Below, piece by piece: positions 58,070 to 64,000 of a DNA stretch of 64,000 bases. The notes beneath the pieces were generated by a model. The model saw only the letters and a program-made list of their open reading frames with translations, was not told the origin of the DNA and searched no databases. The position numbers were made by a program, and so were the translations under genes. The DNA is from Ramlibacter alkalitolerans (GTDB lineage: Bacteria > Pseudomonadota > Gammaproteobacteria > Burkholderiales > Burkholderiaceae_C), in NCBI RefSeq assembly GCF_016722765.1, contig NZ_JAEQND010000013.1, positions 124,001 to 188,000 of the forward strand. Direction: 5' to 3'. Every line of letters starts with the position of its first letter. The first letter of the stretch is position 1.

Positions 58070-58095
58070 GACGTTCCAGCCTGGGTTCGGTCTAA
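58070..58095 (+). promoter_or_regulatory. Class B promoter candidate: GACGTT-N15-TCTAA (Rad52 gene)
   Basis: GACGTT 58070-58075, 15 bp, TCTAA 58091-58095. Identical boxes and spacing to 57650-57675. Confidence 0.6.
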
Positions 58096-58108
58096 ACGAA
58101 AGCGCAGT

Positions 58109-58138
58109 AGCACCCTCGACGAGAGGGCTTCGCTATAC
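58109..58138 (+). promoter_or_regulatory. Class A promoter: AGCACC-N18-CTATAC (Rad52 gene)
   Basis: AGCACC 58109-58114, 18 bp, CTATAC 58133-58138, 14 bp downstream of a class B element: tandem promoters of different classes. Confidence 0.75.
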
Positions 58139-58195
58139 GCCGTGAGCGTGTCTGCAAGACGCGTTCTCCAGGACCAATCAAAGGAAAGAGAGAAC

Positions 58196-58987
58196 ATGTC
58201 GCAAGGAAACGAAGGGACAGGCCCCGCTGCGGGCATCGACTGGGCAAGGCTGCGCGAACCACTCTCCGCGCGAGACCTTGAATGGCGCGTTGGGTCCACC
58301 AACGCCGACAAGACCAAGGGCCAGGCCCTGCCCTACCTGACGCACAGCGCGGTCGCTGACCGGCTGGACGAAGTGGTGGGCCCGGGCAACTGGGAGTGCG
58401 AGTACAGGACCGGCCCCGCCGGCGGCGTCATCTGCCGCTTGGGCCTGCTGGTCGGGGGCCGCTGGGTGCACAAGGAAAACGGCGCCGACAACACCGAGTT
58501 CGAGAGCGTCAAGGGCGGCCTGTCCGGCGCCTTCAAGCGCGCGGCGGTGATGTGGGGCATCGGGAGATACCTCAATCGCTTCAACCCGCCGTGGGTCGAA
58601 ATCGAGAACAAGAAGTACCTGCCGCGCAACTTCGACGGCCTGAAGTACCTGGGTGACGAGTTCCTGCCCGCCACGGAGCGCCGGGGCAACCAGGCCAAGG
58701 CGAGCCCGTCGCCGGCGGCGTCGCAACACAAGGCCGAGAGCGCGCAGCCCGCGCGGGCTCCGGTGCAGCAGCCGCAAGCCGCGCAAGGGACACGGGCCGC
58801 CTCTGGCGACCAGGCCATCCCGGAGCAGTTCTCGGATGCCGAGAAGGAGTTGCTCGCGCAGCTCTTGGACCGGCTGAAGAAGGGAACGCCTGCGCACATG
58901 CTGCGCAGCTACGTCAACGGCGACAAGGCCAAGGCCAAGCTGGGCGAGGAAGCGCGGAAATATGCGCTCCAGCGCATACCGGCCTGA
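58196..58987 (+). CDS. Rad52/Rad22-type single-strand annealing protein
   Basis: A 263-aa protein. Residues about 10-155 form a Rad52-like domain: LREPLSARDLEWRVG, ALPYLTHSAVADRLDEVVGPGNWE, KGGLSGAFKRAAVMWGIGRYLN, and the GLKYLG block. A Ala/Pro/Gln-rich linker (about 165-210) and a short helical C-terminus follow. Such proteins anneal complementary single strands for recombination, common in phages and large plasmids. Two promoters of different classes lie upstream. With DnaQ-like exonuclease and RecJ it gives the plasmid its own recombination set. Confidence 0.85.
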   Translation: MSQGNEGTGPAAGIDWARLREPLSARDLEWRVGSTNADKTKGQALPYLTHSAVADRLDEVVGPGNWECEYRTGPAGGVICRLGLLVGGRWVHKENGADNTEFESVKGGLSGAFKRAAVMWGIGRYLNRFNPPWVEIENKKYLPRNFDGLKYLGDEFLPATERRGNQAKASPSPAASQHKAESAQPARAPVQQPQAAQGTRAASGDQAIPEQFSDAEKELLAQLLDRLKKGTPAHMLRSYVNGDKAKAKLGEEARKYALQRIPA

Positions 58988-59046
58988 TGGCGTGCCCCGT
59001 TATGCGCGCAATCGCATGAGGACGAACCCGAAGAAGCACTGATTGC

Positions 59047-59083
59047 AAAGCCCCGGACGCACTGCGCTTCGGGGCTTTTCTTC
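59047..59083. terminator. Bidirectional terminator
   Basis: AAAGCCCCG ... CGGGGCTTTTC, between the convergent Rad52-type and Phd-like genes. Confidence 0.7.
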
Positions 59084-59315
59084 ACGTGAATAGACGCGAC
59101 ACCTCGGCGTCGAGGGCCGCATCGGATTCAGGCATCTGGAACAAGCCCTTGGCCACGCCAATGCGAGCGCTGGCCGGAGCAGCCTGGGCCGGAAGAAGTT
59201 TGGCTACCGGCTGACCCCTTCGGGTGATGACGACTTCCTGCTCGCTGCCACTTTCAAGCGCCTCAACCAGGCGGGAAAGCGTGGACCTGGCCTCGCGCAG
59301 GCTGACGGTTTTCAT
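59082..59315 (-). CDS. Phd/YefM-family antitoxin without a toxin gene
   Basis: A 77-aa protein: MKTVSLREARSTLSRLVEALESGSEQEVVITRRGQPVAKLLP is the typical Phd/YefM N-terminal DNA-binding domain, and the C-terminal third (MPESDAALDAEVSRLF) the toxin-binding tail. The usual toxin gene (PIN or Doc/RelE) would follow directly, but the next 90 bp end in a terminator and the opposite-strand gene. Second orphan antitoxin in 4 kb. Confidence 0.82.
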   Translation of the reverse strand: MKTVSLREARSTLSRLVEALESGSEQEVVITRRGQPVAKLLPAQAAPASARIGVAKGLFQMPESDAALDAEVSRLFT

Positions 59316-59419
59316 CGCTGCAGTCTATGCGTTTTGGCGGCGGCAGTTAGCGACCTTCACTGTGCGTCGCGCTCAAGCGGCACTGCCTGGGTTGCTCGGG
59401 GCAGTTCGCCAGCGCCGCT

Positions 59420-59608
59420 TCACCGGCTTACGTCGCAGTTCAGTGCCCGCGCCCGCTCCCAGAACTCGTCCCTAAGCTCGCTTTCCGCCGCCAGGTAGCC
59501 GTCTCCAGGGCGGCCCGCAGCGGCTTCAAGCTCGCGGACAAGTTCCCGCGCCCTTTCGTCGGACACGGGGCGCATCGCTTTCGTCAGCTCGTTCAAATTC
59601 GCGCGCAT
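59420..59608 (-). CDS. Small unknown protein
   Basis: A 62-aa helical, charged protein (MRANLNELTKAMRPVSDERARELVREL...). No family recognised. Same strand as the Phd-like gene but 104 bp upstream of it. Confidence 0.45.
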   Translation of the reverse strand: MRANLNELTKAMRPVSDERARELVRELEAAAGRPGDGYLAAESELRDEFWERARALNCDVSR

Positions 59609-59669
59609 CGCGGTGAGGGTTCGGTGCTCTGGCTCATTTTAGTGGTACGGCCCTGCGCCGCCAACACTG

Positions 59670-61136
59670 TCAGCGGCCGGTGTCGCGCTGCTTGCGCCCT
59701 GGCGCCGTGCGCTCACGCTCGCGCAGGGCCGCATACTCGCGGCACAGCACCGCGTTGAGCACCTGGCCGGACGTGGGGCGCGTGAGCGAGCCGAGGGTCA
59801 TCTGTTCGCTGCGCGGTGGGTGGTCCAGGAGCTTGTCTTCCCCGAACTTCTCGGCCACGGCTTCGATGTCGGTCGGCGGCCGCGCCTTCATGCGAATCGG
59901 CAAGGGCCTGATGTGGCGCGCGTTGCCTGTCTTGGCCACGTCGAACACCTGCGGCTCGTGCGCGACCGAGAGCCTTGCCTGCACGAAGGTGACCGCCCTG
60001 CCCTGGTGGCACATCGTGAGGTCTGGCATGCGCTCCCTGAGCTCGCCGGCCAGCTGCACCAGCTGGTTGCCGAAGTAGCGCAGGTACTGCCCAAAGTGTT
60101 CGGGGGACACGCCGGAGATGTACAGTAGCTCCAGCAGCTCTTTCGCCGGCGGCCGCATCCCGGTCACCTTGCCGTCCTCGAGGTCCAACGCGACGGCCAT
60201 CTTGGGGCCGTTGCCGGTGACCAGCCGCAGCACCAGCTCCTTGTCCGTGAGCGCCAGCACTTCCTGCGTCAGCGTGGGCAGTGCGCTGTGTAGGCAGAAG
60301 AATCCCGCCTTGAGGACCTGTGGCCGCCCCTCGTTTTGCATCCAGTGTTCCACGGCTGCCATGGTCTGGCCTGGCGTGGACGCCTGCTGCTCGGTGAGCG
60401 GGATTTCGGTGGTTTCGCCGAGCTGGTAGGTGTACAGGTGCGCTTTCACTGGGCCGCTCGCCTTGAAATCGAGCTGGATGCTGCCCCACTGGTCCATCTC
60501 CGGCGTCCGAAGCACCAGCCAGGCGTCCTGTTCTTTGCTCCACGCGTCATCGACGAGCCGCCAAGTGTTCAGGTCGACGTCGACCAGTCGCTCCAGCAGT
60601 GGCCCTTTGTCCCTGATGTACTCTTCGATGCACTGCGGAACGTGCTTCGTGCGCTCGTTGCTGCCGTCGAAGATGCTGAAGAATCGGTCGGCAGCATCAG
60701 CGTTGAGGGCGTCTGCGGCCATTTCCGGGTCCATCGCAGCGCCTTGGGTGTAGAGGGCCGCCGCCTCACCCGCTGGGCCGAAGAACGCCTGCATGTACAG
60801 ACCCGGGAGCTCCTCGTGCTGCCCCTGGTGGTTGTGACGCGGAATGAGCTTTCGCAGCATCACGTTCAGTGCGTGGTCGGCCGGCTTTGTGTTGTCCTGC
60901 ACTTCCAGCCAGCACTGGTGGCCCAGCGCGCCAGGGATGCCGTCGGCCTCGCTCAGCCAGAACTCCCGGCGCAGCGTCAGCTGGTGACGTCCGTCGTTGA
61001 TGTCGCGCGAGACCCGCAGGCGCAGCTCGCCGCCGCCCTGCTCCGGGCATTCCGCGCTGCAGATGAAGCCCTTGGCGTCGAGCCCAGGAAACACATCCTG
61101 CTCGATAAGGTCCTTGGCCCAGAGGAATTCGTCCAT
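59670..61136 (-). CDS. DEL/EDHP-family protein, tandem copy 1 (longest)
   Basis: A 488-aa protein with the family N-terminus MDEFLWAKDLIEQDVFPGLDAKGF and the motif TKPADHALNVMLRKL (about residues 96-110), and a DLNTWRLVDDAW block matching the SVDWSEWRL/SVDFTKWSM blocks of its neighbours. The extra C-terminal ~220 residues are unique. Ends ...GRKQRDTGR. Part of four same-strand paralogues; I recognise no enzyme motif. Confidence 0.7.
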   Translation of the reverse strand: MDEFLWAKDLIEQDVFPGLDAKGFICSAECPEQGGGELRLRVSRDINDGRHQLTLRREFWLSEADGIPGALGHQCWLEVQDNTKPADHALNVMLRKLIPRHNHQGQHEELPGLYMQAFFGPAGEAAALYTQGAAMDPEMAADALNADAADRFFSIFDGSNERTKHVPQCIEEYIRDKGPLLERLVDVDLNTWRLVDDAWSKEQDAWLVLRTPEMDQWGSIQLDFKASGPVKAHLYTYQLGETTEIPLTEQQASTPGQTMAAVEHWMQNEGRPQVLKAGFFCLHSALPTLTQEVLALTDKELVLRLVTGNGPKMAVALDLEDGKVTGMRPPAKELLELLYISGVSPEHFGQYLRYFGNQLVQLAGELRERMPDLTMCHQGRAVTFVQARLSVAHEPQVFDVAKTGNARHIRPLPIRMKARPPTDIEAVAEKFGEDKLLDHPPRSEQMTLGSLTRPTSGQVLNAVLCREYAALRERERTAPGRKQRDTGR

Positions 61137-61161
61137 GCAGGCTCCCTTCGTCTCTTGTTTT

Positions 61162-61989
61162 TCAGCGTTCCGCCTCGCGGGCGAGCTTCCGGTCCGCCCT
61201 GATGAAGGCTTGGTTGCGCTTGACCTGCTCCACGCTGTGCTCCAGGGCTTCTGCGAGGGTGAGCGGCCCCGCGGGCATCGTCGGGCACATCACGAGAGTG
61301 GGCCGGGTGGCGCTCGCCGTCACTGTGCGTACGCCGCCTTCGGCGGTCAGGTCCAGGGACAGCTCAGGCGAGGTCTTGCCCACTGGCAGGAATTTCAGGT
61401 GGAACACCGCGTCTTCGTGCTCTCCGGTGACGCGGAAGCCGCCGAACGCCAGACGCCACTCTGACCAGTCGACGCTGGCCAACTGCCGGTGAATAGGTTC
61501 GCGCTCGGTCAGTCGTGCCAGGACCACGGCCTGCTGCAGCTTGTCGCCGGCGAGGTCCGGGAAGTTCTTGGCCGAGGGCAGCTGGAAGAGCCGATGCTCT
61601 TCTTCCGGGCCGAACGTGTCGGGGACGGAGTAGGTGCCGCATTGGTACGACGGCTCCAGGTCTTGCAGCAACCCGATGAAGTCGTTCAGACGTCCGATGT
61701 TGTGCTCAATGGCGGCAATGCGGCGCAAGAACACGTTTTGCGGGTGGTCTTCGGGCTTGCGCGGGTCCTGGAACTCCCACCACTCCCGGATGAAAGCGGC
61801 GCTTGGTCCGTGTTGCGTGTAAAGCCTGCGCAGCGTGACCGGGCAGTCCTTGTGCGGAGAGCCGATGCGGATGGACAGCTGCGCCGGGTACGCGGCGGTG
61901 CAAGCGGTTTCCACGCTCATGCCGGCGTCGCGCAGTTGCCGGCCGGCTCCCGCCTCGATGGCGTCTTGCAGATAGGTGAGTTCGTCCAT
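61162..61989 (-). CDS. DEL/EDHP-family protein, tandem copy 2
   Basis: A 275-aa protein: MDELTYLQDAIEAGAGRQLRDAGMSVET, WWEFQDPRKPEDHPQNVFLRRI (about 70-91), LASVDWSEWRLAFGGF (about 167-182) and ...RKLAREAER tail. Separated by 25 bp from copy 1. A weak class B element lies at 62060-62035. Confidence 0.7.
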   Translation of the reverse strand: MDELTYLQDAIEAGAGRQLRDAGMSVETACTAAYPAQLSIRIGSPHKDCPVTLRRLYTQHGPSAAFIREWWEFQDPRKPEDHPQNVFLRRIAAIEHNIGRLNDFIGLLQDLEPSYQCGTYSVPDTFGPEEEHRLFQLPSAKNFPDLAGDKLQQAVVLARLTEREPIHRQLASVDWSEWRLAFGGFRVTGEHEDAVFHLKFLPVGKTSPELSLDLTAEGGVRTVTASATRPTLVMCPTMPAGPLTLAEALEHSVEQVKRNQAFIRADRKLAREAER

Positions 61990-62015
61990 TCTGGGCTTTC
62001 GACGTGCGGGTGCCT

Positions 62016-62828
62016 TCAGCGGCCCCTATCCTCTTTAGACCGCGCCTGCGCCTTGGCGATAGCCTTCGTTTGCTTGAGCGCGTGCCCGAGCACGAATCCG
62101 AGCTTGTCGCCGCCAGCCTTGATGCACTTCTCGAAATCGACCTTCGGCACGCCCAGCACCTCACCCCGCTGCAGCCGGCCGTCCAGGCCGATGCGCACGT
62201 TCATCACGGGCAGCGTGCGTCCGGCAGGTGTGAAGCTGGCTTCGACATAGCCGTCCTTCCTGCCGCCGGTGTTGAAGGCGTTCAGCTTCCATTGCGCGGG
62301 GTCGGCCAGTGCGAGCTGCACGTGCACCTCGTGAAGCTCCACCACTGCATCCAGCAGCAGCTCCTGGGCGCGCGGGTCGGCCAGAAAGCCGGTGAAACAC
62401 CGTCCGGCGGTGTCGTTCATCAGCGTGCGCTCGTCGTCAGGGACCACGCTGGTGGGCATTCCGCCCCATACGACGCAGGCGTGCGCGAAGTCCTGGCTCG
62501 AAAGACCGAGCAAAGCGGTAAGGCTTCCGCCGCCTTCTGCCGCGCGCCACGGCGCCGCGGCGAGAAAGAGGTTCTGCAGGTGGTCTTCGGGCAGGCCCGG
62601 GATTCGCGGGTGCCACCACTGCTGCACGTCCGCCATGTCCGGGTAAATCGCCGACTGCGCGAACACCTTGTGGAGCACCGCGCTGCATAGGCCATGAGCT
62701 TCGACGCGCACCGCCAGGCGTGGGCGGGGCTGGTCGGTGTACTCGGTGCGCACGTCCATGCCCTGCGCCCGAAGCTCCCGGCCGATGCCGGTCTCGATGG
62801 CTTCCTGCAGGTAGAGAAGCTCGTCCAT
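62016..62828 (-). CDS. DEL/EDHP-family protein, tandem copy 3
   Basis: A 270-aa protein: MDELLYLQEAIETGIGRELRAQGMDVRTEY, WWHPRIPGLPEDHLQNLFL (about 67-85), LALADPAQWKLNAFN, and ...ARSKEDRGR tail. Its ATG (62828) overlaps the TGA that would end copy 4 in the shifted frame (TGATG), which indicates that copies 3 and 4 were translationally coupled before the frameshift. Confidence 0.7.
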   Translation of the reverse strand: MDELLYLQEAIETGIGRELRAQGMDVRTEYTDQPRPRLAVRVEAHGLCSAVLHKVFAQSAIYPDMADVQQWWHPRIPGLPEDHLQNLFLAAAPWRAAEGGGSLTALLGLSSQDFAHACVVWGGMPTSVVPDDERTLMNDTAGRCFTGFLADPRAQELLLDAVVELHEVHVQLALADPAQWKLNAFNTGGRKDGYVEASFTPAGRTLPVMNVRIGLDGRLQRGEVLGVPKVDFEKCIKAGGDKLGFVLGHALKQTKAIAKAQARSKEDRGR

Positions 62829-62865
62829 CAGCGCCCCTGCTCCTTGCGGGCCTTGGCCTGCTCTT

Positions 62866-63648
62866 TCAGTGCTTCGCGGCGAATTCCAGCGCGGCGCCCA
62901 GGTTGCTGCTCGCGCCATTTGCCGCAGCCAGGCGCGCAAGGTCTCCGCCGCGTGACGCTTCGAGCTTCAAGATGCCACCGTCGTTGCCGATTTCTGCATA
63001 CAGGCCGGGGGTCTTGCGGGAGCGTGCCTTGAAGGTCACGCGCAACTTGCCGTGCGGTCGGCGGTCGGTGACGTCGCAAAAGGACATGCTCCACTTGGTG
63101 AAGTCCACGCTCGCGAGCTGCAGATACGCCCGCTCGGAATCGGTCAGGGCTTGGGCGGCACCCCGCTGCCACTTCGGGTCGCCGGCGAACTTGAAGAATT
63201 CGTCCACAACGCGACCCTTCAAGCCCTCGGCTTCGTCGGGGGTGACGCCATCGAGCGTCTGCTGGCAGGCGGGGTTACCCGTGATGCAGCCAGGAATGAC
63301 GCTGTAGTAGGCCTCGCCGCGCCCTTTGTGTTCCGCGTTGAGCAGCGGCACCTGTGCGAGAAACAGGTTCAGGGGGTGGTCGGGCGCACGGCGTGGCGCG
63401 CGTGGGTGCCACCACTCGGTGGACTGCACTTGTTCCGAGTCGGGACGTACCTGCCTGAGAGTCCTGTGGTAGACCGCGGGGCATTCGCCGCCTGTGGCGA
63501 CCACGATGTCCAGTTCGCCGCACTTGCCGCTTGCACGGCTCGGCCCGTCCACCTCGCGATAGGTGGTCTTCAGGTACATGCCGGCCTGGCGAATCCGCTC
63601 GCCAACGCCTGTTTCGAAGGCTTCTTGAAGCCAGGTGAGTTCGTCCAT
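62866..63648 (-). pseudogene. DEL/EDHP-family protein, tandem copy 4, with a frameshifted C-terminus
   Basis: A 260-aa protein as read: MDELTWLQEAFETGVGERIRQAGMYLKT, WWHPRAPRRAPDHPLNLFLAQV, LASVDFTKWSMSF. It ends prematurely ...LEFAAKH. In the next frame the DNA continues REALKEQAKARKEQGR followed by TGA overlapping the next start, so a one-base deletion near 62883 appears to have cut off the family tail. Otherwise intact, so it may still be functional; a sequencing error is possible. A weak class B element lies at 63717-63692. Confidence 0.6.
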
Positions 63649-63755
63649 TGCGCGGTTGCTCCCAATCGGCGCGAACCGAGCGCGCCAGAGGTTAGACCGC
63701 CAAGGGGGTGGGGGCGTTTGCTGCCTGTGGGCTCCGCGAAGAGCCGCGCGTTGCG

Positions 63756-63995
63756 CTATCGGCCGCTGTCGCGGCTCCTGGGCTTCTTCTGCTTCGTCGC
63801 TGCCTGCGCGGCACCGGTCTGCGTCTGGGCCCATTCGGCTGCGCGGAAGTCCTGGATGGCCTTCAGGCCCGCCGCCATGCGTTCGCGAATGGGCAGCCGC
63901 GCGGCCTCGGGCGACTCCTCGCGGCGCTGGAACGCCAAGCCGTCCACAGCGTGGGCGCACAGCACGGAACCCTGCATGTCAATTCCGAGCACCAA
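63756..63995 (-). CDS. Small protein with SGR tail, probably running off the window
   Basis: At least 79 aa, ending ...KQKKPRSRDSGR. The visible start would be TTG at 63995; the frame remains open to the window edge, so the real start may lie outside (or at an ATG at 63977, MQGSV...). No family recognised. Confidence 0.5.
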   Translation of the reverse strand: MVLGIDMQGSVLCAHAVDGLAFQRREESPEAARLPIRERMAAGLKAIQDFRAAEWAQTQTGAAQAATKQKKPRSRDSGR

Positions 63996-64000
63996 TGACG

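Overview
The window is a GC-rich stretch of a large, low-copy plasmid or megaplasmid, probably from a betaproteobacterium (Burkholderiales is my best guess, from protein style only). The evidence for a plasmid is a ParA / ribbon-helix-helix / RepA operon, an iteron-type origin, a separate ParB operon, a TraB-type conjugation protein and a VirB1-like lytic transglycosylase. I found no rRNA, tRNA, ribosomal protein, CRISPR array or intact insertion sequence.

Layout. 0-5 kb: parA-RHH-repA, iteron origin, parB operon. 5-10.5 kb: a 130-bp MITE with 8-bp target duplications, a transglycosylase, two large unknown proteins, and an operon of an M50 membrane protease, a small membrane protein and an ECF sigma factor. 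10.7-15.7 kb: RecJ, an acetyltransferase-like protein, a NYN nuclease. 15.8-27.7 kb: two ~670-aa paralogues with ankyrin-like segments, a GIY-YIG protein, a MoxR/CobS-type AAA+ ATPase with a VWA/HExxH partner, and a 765-aa unknown. 27.7-35.3 kb: a sigma-70-like factor, a YkgJ-type protein, an XRE regulator, TraB, a second HExxH membrane protein. 35.3-39.4 kb: mostly non-coding, repeat-rich DNA. 39.4-52.4 kb: QueC, two subtilisin autotransporters in tandem, a zinc-finger nuclease and a degenerate paralogue. 52.5-59.6 kb: many tiny membrane proteins, a candidate ncRNA, a DnaQ-like exonuclease, a Rad52-type annealing protein, two antitoxin-like proteins without toxins. 59.6-64 kb: four tandem paralogues of an unknown family.

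Three replicon-wide patterns tie the genes together. (1) A bipartite element, AGCACC - 18 bp - CTATAC, lies upstream of at least 17 transcription units with constant spacing, including both sigma-factor units. (2) A second element, roughly (G/A)ACGTT - 15 bp - TCTAA, of ECF type, lies upstream of about ten genes. With two plasmid-encoded sigma factors this suggests that the replicon runs its own regulons; which sigma reads which element is inference. (3) About 14 unrelated large soluble proteins, including the AAA+/VWA pair, end in a basic tail followed by (G/E/S/D)-Arg at the very C-terminus, a possible shared targeting or recognition tag. A duplicated micro-gene with a covarying two-hairpin leader (52.9-53.6 kb) is a further candidate for an undescribed regulatory system.
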